DNA from: Motacilla alba alba
Lineage: Eukaryota; Chordata; Aves; Passeriformes; Motacillidae
Length of the DNA: 64,000 bases
Direction of reading: 5' to 3'
NCBI RefSeq assembly: GCF_015832195.1
Contig: NC_052016.1
Coordinates: 26,743,129 to 26,807,128, forward strand
In this document: piece by piece, positions 1 through 14,026 of the stretch
How the letters are laid out: the number at the start of each line of letters is the position of its first letter
How positions within the stretch are numbered: position 1 is the first letter of the stretch
Translations under genes and position numbers: made by a program
Notes under the pieces: model-generated
Seen by the model: only the letters and a program-made list of their open reading frames with translations
Databases searched by the model: none
Told to the model about the DNA's origin: nothing

Positions 1-924
1 ACTTCCCCAACCCAGTCATTGTATTTTCTGCTCTCTAATACACATTTTGTTGTTGTTTTCTTTTTATTTCACGCTGTCCTCTGCTCTCACTTTTCAAAGA
101 TGCTAGAGATGTTTGCATTGTTGACATGTAGCAGTTTTGTACATGCCAGTGGCAAATCAGGAGGCATTTGAACATGCCAAGGGGATGATCTGTGTGGTGG
201 GTGTTTTTTAGCTGGGAAAGCCTCTGCAGTATTGGAGCAACTGAGACGTGAGGGGAAAAGGAAATAGGAGCAACACACTTTATATCCAAGGCGCAGTAAA
301 GGAATGGGATTTTCAGAGAGGTAAAATATTCATGCACTAGTCCTCTCTGAGGACTTGGGGGTTTTTAAAGCTCTGAACACTTCCTCTGGAATGCTCTGTA
401 CCTCTGAAAAAACCAAATAGCTGCATTTAGGTTTAATGCAGCATCAGATAAAGGAGAAGGCAGCTTTCTTGCAGTTGTGATACATGTAGTTCTTTGGGGG
501 GCTTAGAGTTGAGGTGAACATTTCAAGTGTAAGTAGCCAATGAGAGACTTAAACTTACCTGTCCTTGTTTGGCACTATCCCCCCTCCTGCCCCACTGCAT
601 GAAGGCTCCTGTGTCCATCAGCAGGCGTGCTGTGTCCATCTCTGGCTACACCTCTTAGCTGCAATGCCCTGGTTTTCTGTCATGTCCCTCCCTTGGAGTG
701 GTGCTCTCTTTCTGTTGGCTACCTGTTGTGTTGGCAACCATTGTGATCAGACATACAGCTTACATGTTTTGCTGTCTCATTGGTTAACATATTAGTGTCC
801 TAGTTCAATTGTATTGTATTAGGCTATTTCTCTAGCTATATAGCTTACTGTCTTTGTTGTGCTTTGCGAAACATTAGTTGGAGTTGCAGCTTTTGTCCAG
901 AGGTTCAGTAATCATCAATCTCTT

Positions 925-979
925 GGCTAGACGCTAGGTTCCGTGATGAGGTCCTTTCCAACCTGAATGATCCTATGAC
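925..979 (+). mobile_element. CR1 LINE 3'-tail remnant
   Basis: A short block near the left end matches the last ~50 bases of avian CR1 LINEs read on the plus strand. It shows the conserved GATGAGGTCCTTTCCAACCT-like segment, and then a tail TGATCCTATGA close to the usual ATTCTATGA octamer. Nothing of the reverse-transcriptase frame is left, so this is a very short, 5'-truncated or eroded copy. The left boundary is approximate, because similarity fades before the TAGACGCTAGG part. Confidence 0.6.
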
Positions 980-2594
980 AGTAAGTAGTACCACAGGCAC
1001 CCTGTTTTTCTGTGGGCATGGAATTTTCTCTGGATTAATGAATCTGAAGAAACCACCAGGCTGTGAACCTTGATATAGTATTACCTTTTGAATTTATTAC
1101 CAGCTGGAAAGATGATCTTATGGAAACATAATCCATCCTATTGATTTCAAGCAACTGGTAAATCAGGAAATGGAGGCAAACATATGTGCTGCTAGTAGTT
1201 TTTTTCAGGATTAACTGGGCAAAATTAAAACCCCCAAAGTCCAAATATGTCAGCTGGTACCAAAAATCACAACTCTTTATGCCTAGCTGTCAAACCTTAT
1301 AACTCTTCCATAATATCTTCAATGGAATTATAAATGTTCAATGCAAAAATATTTGCTGTACCAAAGGTGGAACACATAGAAGAAGTATAAAATAAAATAG
1401 ATTTAGTATAAAATAAACAGCACAGGGATTGCATTCTAGATTACACAAATAGGTTTGGTGCTTTAATCATTAGAACATTACTTGCAGAGTTTAATCTTTT
1501 AGGTAAGTTGAACTTCCTTCGAAACAACCACATAACTGCAGGTTTAAGCACTCAGCTAATCCAAGATTATTAAGACTGTAAAAGAACTTGGTACAGATCA
1601 TGCATTAGCATGCCCAAGTTTACACACCATGTACAAAAAAAACTTCTTTTGTACATTTTTGTGCCAAAAAAGTGATCCAGATTAGATGCTTTTCCTTCTC
1701 AGCAACGGTGTTAATGTATGTGCATAAGTCTCAAAACATATGCGTTTCTCTCCAAGTTAATGAGGTAATTTTAAAGGTGAAAGACATTACTTGAAAGGAA
1801 GAGCACCACCTTGTGACACCAAGAATAATGTTGCTGTGTACTTGATCGAGAGAAGGGAAGAAGTAGATTTACAAGGTTTTATCCTCTAACAGGATTTATA
1901 GAGATGGGTTTTCTCTTTCATTTGCCTTTTCTTTTAAGACTTAACAGGGGAACTGATATTTTCAAGTGATACAAATTCAACAAATCAGCTTTATTTCATC
2001 GACATGAAAAGCTCATTTTCCAATTTCATCTCAAATTTCACTTTTTTAATAGATTCATTTCAGAGAAAGATTGCTATGAAATCTTAGATTTTAAAGCTGT
2101 CAATTAGACTATCAGTCCTTTAAAACTGAAATGTGGTGGTTTTTTACAGACTTCTTATCCTTCATCTTTCAGAAGCCTTAAGGAAGGAGAGGGATTTTAT
2201 AAGCTTCATTCTAAGTAGCATGCAGGGACTCTCCTCTTTAGGCTTGCATAGTTTTAAACATTTATATGCTCACATCCAAGTTGTGGTGAGATTCTTGCAG
2301 AAGAAACTCCATCCTAGCACACAGGACTTTCAGTCAAATCCATCCACTTTTCATAGCTTTAGGTATCAGACTGGAGCTTCAGTCAAGCTAAAATACGTTA
2401 TAGCTGCCTTACAGGGCATAGATGGGAACAGTGTCAATCCTACTAGCACAAAATTTCTCCTGATATTTTTTCACAAGCAGAGGCTTTGATAAGGATCAGT
2501 TGTTAAAATACAGCGTTAAACAATCCATAAAGTAGTGCACGAACACTGCCAGAGAACTGGATTGAGACTATTCCTACTTTCACAGAAAACAGAG

Positions 2595-2632
2595 TTTAGA
2601 GAATTTACAATATATTTAGAGAATTTACAATA
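2595..2632. repeat. Tandem duplication, period 20 bp
   Basis: Two side-by-side copies of TTTAGAGAATTTACAATA are offset by exactly 20 bases. The copies are identical over 18 bases, so the duplication is recent or has been maintained. Confidence 0.85.
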
Positions 2633-5045
2633 CATTCATTGCAAAATGAGAGTTTTAATGAATACAATAAAATCAACAATAAACCATGTTTTATTATTTG
2701 TTCAGGGTTTGTTTAATGGTTTGTTTTGGTGGCTTATTTTTTTTTTTTTTTTTGCTAAAGTGCAAACTTTTACAAACTTGAGAAGAGTAGACATGCTTGT
2801 CATTGAGGACATTTTATTACTATTGCCTTAGGCATTTATCGCCACAACAGATTAGCTTTTACCACTGAGTTTCATTGTGCAATTTACATAACTGTGACTT
2901 AGCTGAGCCTTGAAAGCTGGATCTCACCTGTCTTTCAAGAAAAATGTCATTTTACGCTTTCTGACTTGTTTGCTTAGAAGCTTGTAGATTTTTTTTCTAA
3001 ATGCATATTTATATTTTAATGAGAAACCAAACAGCTTCAGACCAAACCTAAAGCTGACTCAGAGAATGAAAACAAGAATCCTCTTCCTGCTTGTGACATG
3101 GATTAGTGTAATTTAGCCAAATATCTGTCAGTCTTGTTCAGTGCAAAGAAGATCCCACTGGAGGGATTTAAACTACTGCGACATTCAGCAAGTTTGTTAC
3201 GCTAGGACTGGCTGTGACCTGGCAGTACCAGGCGTCAAACGAATCCTGCAACGTCAACAGGGTGTGAAACTTATTAGTACCTGGTAAAACCTAGCAGGTG
3301 TGGATGAACCAAATTCAGGATTGGAGGTGGTGCTTGATATCACTGCTGCGGTAGTAGTAGTGCCCAGTCCAGGTCCTGGAGTTTAAAGGGCATGTTCATG
3401 GGTTAGGAACATGCCATTTTTCTAGGAAAAAAACAGGGACAAAAGTCAAAGGTACTGCCAAACCTGTTCCCTGAACGGATGAGAAAGACTGGACCTAGAG
3501 CTAAATAAAGTTATTTAAATTTTGCTTTAATGGGTTTTTTGCTGCTTTTGCCTGGGACAAATAAAAGGTGTTGTGACTTCCCACCATTCCTGGTTTCCTT
3601 GGTAACATTCTGCATGTTGGGAAGCAGCTGTTTGAAAGTCATATTAAAGGAAAAGCCCTTGGAGAAGAGCAGTTTGATACAAGGCTGTTTTCTTTCTCTA
3701 GAACAAAGCAGCAATAAGCGTGTATGTCTGTTTTTGAGAGAAATTCTAATAGAATGACTCATTTGTGTGTTGCTGACAAATTCCATCTGCTGATAAAATA
3801 TACATTACAACTCTGTTCATCCTGAAAGGGGTGTCCTGGATCTTTCACCTGATTGCTGATGTACAGTGCTCAAAAAAGAATGCTAGGTATTAGTTTGCTT
3901 TAAGAGACAAGGAACAAATGTGTTTGGGTCATTTTGCAGCATGTTTTGTGACACTAGTTGAGAGCTATTTATTTCCTCAAGTACAATTCCTGTTCCATTT
4001 CCATAGAAAAGAAGAAACAGGGCCTGATTGGAGAATTTAGCATTTGTACAAGGTATTTTCCTGTTAAACTGATTAAAACTCTTGAATCTGTCACAAAAAT
4101 GTGTTTTAAAATTATGAAAATGCCTTATGTCTCTCTGTCAGTAACTGAATGCTTTCTGTTTAGAGTAAAGATGCTCGCATAGCCTCTTTTGCCTTTGGGA
4201 ATTGATCCAGGAAAACTATAAAACACTTGTTTGTTAATGGAGAAAAAAATCCAAGCATGAGGTTTTGAACAGAACTGTTAATGCCCTGAGTGTTCAAGCA
4301 GTCAAGGAAGGTTTCAGTCCCTTTCCTTTTCCTCTTGGTAACCTTTTATTTTGGAGTGGTGAAGGGCAAGACTTTTGAAATAATGCTGGTCCTTGGGGCA
4401 TACAGTGTCTACTCTGCAGCATTAGAATGGCAAACCCCAGAACTATTGACAGACTTTCAAGAATACTGATTTTTGATAAAGCTGTTAGTGCTGTTAGTAA
4501 TTTGAGTGGAGGGCTGACTTCTCACTGGGGATTCCAGGCTAAGAGCCCCAATCTGCCCTTTGATCTGAGAGCTCTAATCTGACCTACAAACAGCTTTGTC
4601 CTCTGCAGGCTTGGTCTGGCAAATTCTTCTCTTCAGTAGGCTTGGACTGGCAAATCTCATCCTGAGGAGCCCAACACATTGCTTTGGGTGTGCAGAAAGC
4701 TTGGACACAGCTCAAGGCTTCAAGTTCCTTGCTGGGAAGGGAGCTGTAATCTGAGAGCTACCAGCTTGGTGGCCCTGCAAGTGAGTCATTCCTGGATCTT
4801 TGACCAGCCATTTTTCAGAGCAGGTGTTCTGCTAAGACCACATTTAGCAGAAAAACTCAGAAAATCTTGTTTTAGAACACCCTTCTCAAATTGATTTGTG
4901 TCTTTTTCTCTGCTGAATTTTCTTTTCATCAGATAAAAACAAAATTTCTGCCAAAATCTAGATAGTATATGCAGAACGGAATATGACAGAAATTGTCTAC
5001 AGTTTTTATAGACTAATGTTTTCATTTCTTTCCTTTCTTGGGCAT

Positions 5046-5110
5046 TGTTTTGGGGTTTGTTTTTGTTGTTTTGTTTGTTTGGAGGTTTTTGTTTGTTTGT
5101 TTTATTTTTA
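5046..5110. repeat. G/T-rich low-complexity tract
   Basis: A run made almost only of T and G, with TTTG and TTTTG units interrupted by GGGG and GGAGG. The complement reads as an A/C-rich tract like those at 21.4, 24.2, 38.9, 44.0 and 47.4 kb. Confidence 0.8.
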
Positions 5111-8100
5111 ATTTGTATTTCTTTCCCTTTTAAAGTAACCATCAACAAAGAAAATGTAACCTTGGTTTTACTCCTCCATAGACAAAATGTCATTTACTTT
5201 GAATTCTTGTAGTGCAGAAAATATTTCTGTTTTTTTTTTTTTTTAGAAAAAAATTTAATGATTCTGAGTTCTCTGTCTTTTTGGAGGACTAGAATAAGAG
5301 CCTCACATGTTAAGAGTGGGGACATTTCCATTCTATAACAATTTTTTTAGGAATTCTGAGTGGAGTTTTTTTATGCCCCAATCATACAATGCATCAGGCA
5401 ACAGTATTAATTAGTGAGATTTATAAAAACTGGGAAGACTATGGCTTACCCTTCTACTCAAATGTTTGCAGAGACCATCATAGCAAGATCCAAGCCTAAA
5501 TATTCTTTCTGCTGAGATGCTCAGTATCAGTATTGCACCTGTATGTCACTCTGCCTAAAATGCCTCATAAAGGGCATTTCAGCTTAATCTAGAGAATATT
5601 GTGTTGGAAATTCTATTGGAATTATGTTGGCTATCTTCTCCTTCCTGCTGTCTTTGTTCATTGTAATGCACCTTTTTTTACCAACCGTAGAAGCTGCTTA
5701 TTTCTACAAGCAATGCTTAGATATTGCTGTGTGTTTCAGATGCTCACTATTTTGTTCTGTAGAGAAAAGTGAGTAGCTACATCTGCATTTGTTCTTCTGC
5801 GCAGTTCCTGCCTTCATTACTGTATTTGATCTGGTTTTGTGATCATGTCTGTGTTCTGTTCTTTCTCCTGCACCTAAGGCAATAATTTTGGTAGACTACC
5901 AAAATAGTAGCCTCTATGTCTCATATGCAACTTTTCTGAAACAGGAACTCCATCATCTTCCTTCTCCTAACTATTCACTTATCTCTGTGGGGCTACAGAC
6001 ACATCAAGGTGTCCAGTTGTAATGAAGAAATGCTTGACCTGCTCTCTTACTAAGGTATATTTGTATTTGAGTACAGAGAGGAATGCATATACAGCACGAG
6101 AAGCCATATGCCTTTACTTGGCTGTGCAGGGTATCCTCTTCTCATCATATCCCTTTCTAAATCTTTTAAAATATGTTTCACAATGCTATTTTTGATACTT
6201 TGTAATGTCTCTATGGCTACCGTAGATTTTAACAATTGTAATTATTTTCCAGCAGATGACCCCAGCATACAGAAATATCTGATAGGTGGGAAACTTTGGT
6301 GGGGATGTTCTAGGGAAATCTTTACTATAGTAATGGAATAGTCCTGCTCAATAGAAGGGGCTTTTAATTTTCTTGCTTTCTTGTTCAGGCACTGTCTCTG
6401 AAACTACACCTCAACTTTTTTTGCTGCCTTTGGGCAAGAGGAAGACAAGGAATATGCACTCCTGTTTACTAATGGAATTAAAATATCAGCAGACTTGGTG
6501 GTAATTTCAGAGGAACTCAGACAGACGTCTGCAAAACTCCTTTCTCTTAAGAGCATTTTTGTTGTACTGTTATAGTTCTCTGGTTCCGTGGGATTTCCTC
6601 TTTTCCTTCCTAATGGTGCATCTCTGATGGCCTTTCCAGTATTTTAGTTAGGCTGAGCAGCAGAATTTGAGGCCACTTATATAAACAAACAACTTAATTT
6701 TGAGACCAGAAGAGAGATTTTATTGGACTAGTAAGGGGACAGTAAAAAAATTTTCATTTGTGTGCTTCATCTGCTGTAATGGCTCCAGATTAGGATTTTT
6801 CTCCCTTGAGACTGGGCTCAAATTAAAGATTTCAGTCTTCAAATTTCAAATCAAAATAATAAAATAATGTAATGCTTAATTGTTTAATAGCAAACTGCCC
6901 AATAAGTCAATTATGTAACATGACACCTTGAAAGAGCTTATCCATAAAAACTAACTCTACCCTGTGGAAAATTGAATCTTTTTTTTTAGCATGGTAAGCA
7001 TTTTAAAACTGAGTAGCACCACTAACTCATTGATTAATTCTTTCTCCTAAACAATTTATTATATAAGCCTTTTAATCCCTGCAAATCATTCTAATCTGTT
7101 CCTCACACATTAATTGTTCATCCAAAATATCCAGTCTCCTCCTCTACCTTCCCTTGCATTCTTCCTAATAATTGATCTTCCCACACTTCCAAATCAACTT
7201 TATTCCTCCATGTATTTGCATGATTCTTCTGCTTTCCAGCTGTCTCTGTTCTTTTCCAGTGCTCTAAAAGCCTTCACTGAGTTTGTCCCCACCTTTTCCT
7301 CACTGCCTCCCCTACTGAGTATTCAAACTAGAGTGGGGCAGCAATAAAAGCTACTTCCACTTCCTTGACTCCTTGCTTCTCTTATGGGGCAACCAGTCAA
7401 TCATCAAACAATCTGCCATTTGCTCTTCAAACCCCTCCTTAGTTTAACGAGATGCAAGAATGCAGGAGCTGTGCAAAACACGGAGCAGTTCCTGCTGGGG
7501 ATCACCAGGAACAGGGTGGGCCAGCACTGCCTCACACAGCATCATGCAAGGCAGGGTATGGCAAGTATCACTCCATCCTGGAGTCCCAAGACACATGCAC
7601 TGAATCCAGGGCAGGCCAGAAGAAACACACAGCTTCTGGCACTTGCTTGTGATCCCTCTGTCCGTATAGATCCTTCTCATCTGTCCTTTGGGCAGGTGTC
7701 TTGGACAAGAAAGAGTCACTGGCTCTTTCCCCAAAAGCCTATCTTAGAAAGAGAATGAAATAAAACAGATTATTGTTGTATCTGGAAAACACTCCGGCAG
7801 TAAACGAGATGATCTGTTGTTTGGTTTTGGTTTTTTTTTTCCAAGTGGAAGTTAGAGGCACACAGGTCTTCATAGATGAGGTTGGGTTTTTCGCAGCCAA
7901 GATGAAAGTATAAGAAAGCCTCTGCTGCAGAGTAAAATTGACAATGAACAAGAAATATTTTGCTAAATGTAAAGCAAGGTCTTTGGAATGCAAAATCTTT
8001 GATCTCTGTGGGCTTTGCATCTCTGCCTTCCAAGGTTTGACAATTAGAGCATAAATCTTGGAACCTGATGGGAAGAAAAAGACAGCTTTCTGTCTGCTAC

Positions 8101-10783
8101 CTGGATTTCTCAAATTTCCCTGTGTTGCAGGAATTAATGTTGCACATAGTTAAGCACCAGTGGTGTTACTGTTATATTAAATTGATTATAACAATGCGTG
8201 GGATTTAGGTATGGTAAAATATAGACTGTTTTATGTGTTCATTGCATGTGTTAGCTTCATCCTTGTAGTAATTCTGCAGATTTCAGTTTCTTTCTGTAAC
8301 TGCTTATATTGACAACAGAGGTATTGATGATGCTTTGATTTTGGTAAAAAGCAGGGAAAAAAAGAAAAGAAAACATTAGAATGAGAAAGTTCTATTGGCA
8401 TGCAGATTTATGAAGGTACTAAATAGAAATAGAAGAAATAATTTAGTAAATGCTTAGTACACATCACAAGTTTGTCTGCCTGGGTGAATTGCTTTACTGA
8501 CCCTGAAATGCAAGGACAAAAACATATACCATGAAAAAATGAAGAATATTACATTTTTCCCTGTCCTTGCCCTGCAAGGTAGGGTATTTCTAGTTATAGA
8601 AATTTAAAGAGTCTTTGTAAAAAAGGAAGAATTTTTGTTGCCAAGATTAAATCCTAGTGATGCTTGCTCTTCCATAGTGCTTTGTTTTTCCTTGCTTTCT
8701 GGGGCTTCTTTGCTCTCTCAATCTGATAAGATTTTTTTATAATCTTGAAGCAGAGGGAGTCAGCAGCTACAATTAGAGACAATGTCTCTGACTGAACTTT
8801 TATATTGCTGGGGTAAATGTCTCTTTTCATCACATTATCTAAGGAAATTATATTCCAGACTTGGCATCTCCCATGTTGTGCTGTTGTTCCTTAGTCCAGT
8901 GGGGTTTTTCTGATCTTCTCTTCTTGGAGAAGAGAATCTCTGGAACCTGTGAATGCCTAGATATGGAAAAGCTGAAACGAAACATACAGATTTTCCTCAG
9001 CTCGAATGTGGGTTAGGAGAAGAGCAAAGACAGTGCTTTAGAGCTACAAAAACTGGGGGTTGTGGTGGGTATTCCAAACATAGAAGAAATATTCAGTTTG
9101 TTTTTAATCCAGAAATTTCAGTGTCTGCTCTCTGGTAAAAATAGGTTGATTAGAACTATTCACACAATTTTGATGAATTCAGATTCTTTCCTGGCCTTAG
9201 GGCTTTCAAGTCCACTACTTATCCATACCCTAAACTGCATATGGGGCTTACAGTTGGGTTTGGATTCCTGCTTGTCCTTCCTTTGAAGTGTTGTCTGTGT
9301 GCTGCCAAAAATGCAGAAGTCATGAGAAAAGAAGATGATGACAGAATTATTGCGGAGGGATACTGACAACTGTGGGTTCAAATTCTACTTTAGTGGCTGT
9401 GTGCCTAATGCATAGATATAGTGGGGCCTAAGCTTTCATGTATTCAAAGCCTTGAGTAGATTTTACCCACAAGTTCAGAAAGTTTCTAACATTTCTAATT
9501 CCTATTTTATGATAACCCTTGAACTACATCAAAATCTGGTGACAAAGAATTCTGTTCTTGCCTACCAAATTTACAAGGGTCACCCATGTTGCAATAAAAG
9601 AATTGCGCAGTTTAAGTGTGATTGCATTATCATGATTTTATAATTAGCACTATCTAAGCTTATTCATATAAGCCGTCCTCCTAGGACTCTAATTCATACT
9701 TGGTCTGCAAGGCAGGAAATTTGCATGCACTAAATGGCCACTGTAGGTATTAATATGGCTATAATTTATAGCCAAAAATTCCCATCGTAATTTAATAGAT
9801 TCATGTGCAGTTGGTATAAAGTGATACTTTTCTTGTAGCAGGAAGTGTTGTGTTGCTGTAAAAGCTGATGAATTTCACTTTGTAAAAAGGTAGGTGAGGT
9901 GACATTTTAAGGTTGAAAACAGCAATTGTAATTTGGAATCAATACTTTATGCCCTAGAATAATGTAAGGTACTGTTCTGTCCTAATTGGCTGGAAGCTAA
10001 AATGTTAATGCCAAGCCAGCAGATGTACCTCCAGCCTGTAGTTTCCCATGAAGATTTGGTTTGCAAATAGATGACTTTCTATTTATGGGTAAAGTAAAGC
10101 CTGATTGTGAGTCTTCACAGTACCAGGAGCTGTAACGACTGCGACTTTAAGGGAAGTGACTGGTTGATCACAGTGATGCCACAGAGCATACCAATGAGCT
10201 GCATCAATGTGTCTGTTCCAATATGTGGAAATCTTCAGTAATCAGCAGAATGTAGAAGTAAATATCTCATTGTTTTTAACAGCAAAGTGTTGCAAGATCT
10301 GAGAAATATAGCAAAGTCTAATTGGATTGAAAACAATGATTTCCTCTCAAATAGATTTCTGATTGAAAACTAATATAATCCAGTAATGTCCCAAGCACTA
10401 ACTGTAATTCACAGATGGTGCCAAATTGAAAGACTAAGTGACTGAAAGTGTTGACATGGTAGATTAAAAATCCATCCTGAAAATATTTCAATTTAAAAAT
10501 TCATGCTGAAAAAGTTTTTAGTTCAGTGTGTGCTTCCTGCATTATACCTTCTGTCCAGAATAACAGATTTTGCAGTTGTGTGGCATTTTTTCCTATAGTC
10601 AGTCCACCCAATGTTACATAAAAGACAATCTTCTTGGGACAAGGAGAAAGCACGCATTATGTATAAGTAATGTCAAGACTTTATTGTTGGTAAATCTGAA
10701 GATTTGAAAGTTTGATTGTTATTAGTCCACATCTAATTGCTTCAGAAGAAGAAAAAATAATAATGCAGTTAACATTGCCGCAA

Positions 10784-10789
10784 ACACAC

Positions 10790-10832
<43 letters not shown>

Positions 10833-10851
10833 CTCTCTCTCTCTCTCTCTC
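10784..10851. repeat. Compound (CA)n(CT)n microsatellite
   Basis: About 46 bases of CA dinucleotides, with one CG interruption at 10793-10794, run directly into about 22 bases of CT. The CA-to-CT switch is at about 10829. Long alternating purine-pyrimidine DNA followed by a homopurine-homopyrimidine tract is a typical fast-mutating compound microsatellite. The open frames across it on both strands are repeat artefacts. Confidence 0.97.
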
Positions 10852-11138
10852 ACAGAGTTTCTCCCCCTTTTCTGGCATTGCACTAGCACTGTTACTACTA
10901 CTCTGGATCCTAATCAGTGATTTCACTCTGTGCAGTGTGTGTGGTAAAGGGTGATGAAGAGTTGTCAGGATCTGGAATCCTTTGCCAGGAGGAATGTGCT
11001 ACTGAATATGCTGGTGTTTTCTTCTTCATCTCTCTTGGATTGACTAAGGGATCACTTTTATATCTTTGTTAACAGATCTTTACATCTTTCTCTCTTCTTC
11101 ATTGGTCTACGGTTTCAGGTTACGTCTAAATCAATCTA

Positions 11139-11236
11139 CAATTTATGTGTGTATTAATAAATTATTATAAAATTAAATTATTATAAATTATTAATAATTT
11201 ATGTGTGTATTAATAAATACAATTTATGTGTGTAAG
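11139..11236. repeat. Interspersed local repeat, 2.5 copies
   Basis: The segment AATTTATGTGTGTATTAATA occurs at about 11141 and again at about 11196, and a third, partial copy starts at about 11221. Between the first two lies an ATTATAAA-type spacer that itself repeats. This is local duplication in very AT-rich DNA. Confidence 0.8.
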
Positions 11237-11694
11237 ATACTATTCCTTTATGTCTGCTAAAGCCAGTGTTGTGCTGTTGTGCAGCTCAAGATCTTCATGC
11301 TTTTCACTGAGCCTGACTGAGCTGCTTAGAGTTGTAGGATCTCCAGCGCCAAGACCAGGCCCCCTCTCTTGTCCTCCTGTGCCAGTGATACTTTATGCCA
11401 CATCCTGTGTCTTCATTTCCCAGATCTTCTGTTCTACCAGCCCTGTATCACTCTACACTACATTACTATGGCAGTCATAAATATTTCATTTTTTAGCATA
11501 ACTGCTTGTTCCTGCTCTCTGTACAAAACAGTGGCTGTTCCACATAGATAAACAAAAGTAAAACAAATTTGCCAAAGGCAACTGATCAGTTGGAGAAACT
11601 GCTGTCAGAGCTAAATTGGGTACAATAAGGCAAAAGGGGCGGTTTGTACCAGATACCCTTCACATGATCTCCCTTTTTGGCCTTTCCTCTTCAG

Positions 11695-11814
11695 AGGGAA
11701 GGAAAGTGCTTGAGAGGAGAGGATTATCAGGAAACATCTCCATCTGAACCCTTGGCTCTTCAGGCGTCAAGTAGGCTTGAGAACCTGATGTCTGGCAACA
11801 GGCGGTCAGACTGA
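11695..11814 (+). other. Exon-like block (possible 3'-terminal exon)
   Basis: A pyrimidine-rich stretch ending in TTTCCTCTTCAG precedes a 39-codon open frame that stops at a TGA at 11812-11814. The peptide is hydrophilic, for example GEDYQETSPSEPLALQ. A canonical AATAAA at 12107-12112, followed by GT-rich DNA, would give a 3' untranslated region of about 300 bases. I do not recognise the peptide. An acceptor, a short open frame and a poly(A) signal can all occur together by chance in 64 kb, so this is only a candidate. No upstream partner exon was identified. Confidence 0.15.
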
Positions 11815-12056
11815 ACAGGGAGCTGGTTAAAGATGGTCATGAAGCAAATTGCCTGCCTGCCAACAAAGACAGAGAATTTCAAGTGACAGTTTCAAGTGTG
11901 TTGGTGAAATAATTTTTGTTTCTCTTGAGAAATCTTACTGAGTTTTCATTGAAACCCTTGGTTCTGAGGCCAAACTCTTTGGCTCATTTTTTTTCCCAAA
12001 GAAGTTAATGTCTTCTGCAAGAAGAGCTTTGCTTTCCAAACAGCTCTGGTAGCCAT

Positions 12057-12082
12057 CAGAGTATAGAATACTCTATACTCTG
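12057..12082. repeat. Perfect hairpin, 10-bp stem
   Basis: CAGAGTATAG and its exact reverse complement CTATACTCTG are separated by the six bases AATACT. A further copy of GTATAGAAT follows directly. This could form a cruciform or an RNA stem. It lies just upstream of the AATAAA at 12107. Confidence 0.8.
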
Positions 12083-14026
12083 TATAGAATGTTCAGTTTG
12101 AAAGACAATAAAACTGGTTTGTGTGTAAATGTATTGAAGAATGTCCTCTGATGGCCTGTTTGCTGGACATAAAATACCAGTGCATCATTATGCAGGTAAA
12201 AGCAATGCATTTTGGAAGTATATGAATGATAAATGTTCAATTAACCTTTCCTCAAATAGAAAGATTCAAACTTTCTTTTTTTTTTTTTATGATCCTTTAA
12301 ATAAACTTGTAACACTCATATGATACCTGAAATTTGTCTTCTAATTTAACTTGACCACTACCCAGTTCTGAACGGTTTGAAATGTCTTTCTCTGTGAGAA
12401 AAGTACTGAAGTTTAAAAGTGCTCTTAATGTCTTACTAATTTTCTTTCTTAAAGGTTTTTCATTCATGCAACTTCATCAGCTATCCCCACATCCAAACAT
12501 CACTTTATATAGTAGTTGAGAATATGGCTGTCAGTGCACTAAAAACATTAAATATGAATCTCACCCCTAGGAAGCTGGAGTTAATAAGAATTCAAGTAAG
12601 CTAGATGCAAAGTACTTTTCATAAAAAAAATAAAATAAAGAGAGAGTAAAAAGAAAAGCAAGTATTTTAGTGACATTTTTCACAGAAACAAACCCATTTT
12701 CAAGCTTGACCGAAATGTAGAAGTGTGATAGTGGTTTTGCTATTCATCATGAATATTTCAAACACATCTGATTTCTACACATGCTATGATTACTAATGTG
12801 TGAAGTCAATTAAGTATGCATTTAACCCTTCTTTTCTCTGTGAGGGGCTTAAGAGAAATTGAGCTTTTAAGCTAAAACAAATCCACAGAGAGCATATATA
12901 GTTGCCTTGTCTTGAAAAACAGGCAAAAATCACTGCTGAAATATTCATTTCTTTTGTTTGTCGAAATGAAAATAATTTTTTATCCAGTTGCAACTATCAT
13001 ATATTCTTCAGCAGACGCTTGGCATGAAGGTCAGCAAGAAATTTTTTCCTCTTGCTATGTTTTCTGGCCCCTAAAATCACAAATAATATTCGTTTTCTTT
13101 GCATTATTTCCTGATTTTATTTGCTTGAGCTAAAGATTGATTCAAGATTATATTTCTTGGGGGCAGGGAGTTGAGAGGAAGGGAAATGAAACCTTTTTTT
13201 TTTAATATTGTAGCTGAAGAGGCCTACAGATTTGGCCTCAGTTTTCTTTTTTTATTGGAAGTGTTTGAAGAGAGGCAGGGCAAACTCTTGTGCCTCTGCA
13301 CACAAGCAGAGGCTTCTGCTGAAGCCTCACTTGAACCAGCAATAACAATATCCTAAAAGCAGGTTCCTAATGATTCCAAATGGCTCTGGTATCAGGCTTT
13401 TGCATAGTTGTTCCCTGCACTCAGTTCCTGTGACAGGCGTGGTGTTCCAAACCCTGCCCTGCTGTTGAGTGACGTGTCACCACCTCACATGGCCCTGTGA
13501 CATGGCCAGCATGAGTATTGCTCACCTGTGCCTGATCTGCCAGTGCAAGTGACTTCAAAGTCATGTTCAAGTCTCTAATGGGAGTCAGAGGTGACCAAAA
13601 TGCAGCTCTGACTTCTCTGTCAGTGAGCTCTACATAACTACATTGTTCCTCTCAGAGAGGGGAGAAAGGGCAGGATCCGTGTCCATGGCAGTGTTTCTGC
13701 AATCTCTCTTAATTGGTTGTGTGTATCAGTGGGCAAACACAAGGAAGACCTGGAAGGATGTAGGTAGGAAGATTTGTTCAATTTTTCTTTTCTACTACTT
13801 TTGCATGCTTGCACAGAATTTAGAAAAGGTCCTTCTATTGTCGATTGGGTCAAAGCCTGCTTCACCTGCCACCGTGTCACTCTGCCTTCTTCAGCATGGC
13901 TGGAAGGACACACACAGTATCTGGAAAAGAACCTAGCAGAGGTATTCAGGCAAATCTGTCACAAAGGAACTGCACTTTCTTTTGATGTAGAATCTCTTAT
14001 GCTGCCTCTGACATTTTTTCTCTTAC

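Larger units (their letters stand above)
980..10783. other. AT-rich unique DNA, no gene recognised
   Basis: About 9.8 kb in which I recognise no gene or transposon. It holds poly(T) runs near 2737-2753 and 5230-5244, a G/T-rich tract at 5046-5110, and a 20-bp tandem duplication at 2595-2632. Small hairpins lie at 5885-5905 and 9756-9774. The longest open frames are a 118-codon plus frame at 2133-2489 and overlapping 124-codon frames around 7384-8113. They match no family I know, and chance frames of this length are expected. Confidence 0.6.

Noticed and set aside
562..760. Strong minus-strand donor (ACAG followed by GTAAGT) near 553-562 with GC-richer DNA behind it
   Set aside because: Every frame behind the donor meets a stop before a usable acceptor, so no coding exon fits.
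2133..2489. 118-codon plus-strand frame, with an AG at 2171 and a GTGAG at ~2287 inside it
   Set aside because: Its length is within chance expectation and the peptide is unrecognised. The internal splice-like sites are not supported by any second exon.
7384..7758. GC-richer 124-codon plus frame overlapped by a 96-codon minus frame
   Set aside because: Open on both strands because of local GC rise. No domain, signal peptide or splice context was recognised.
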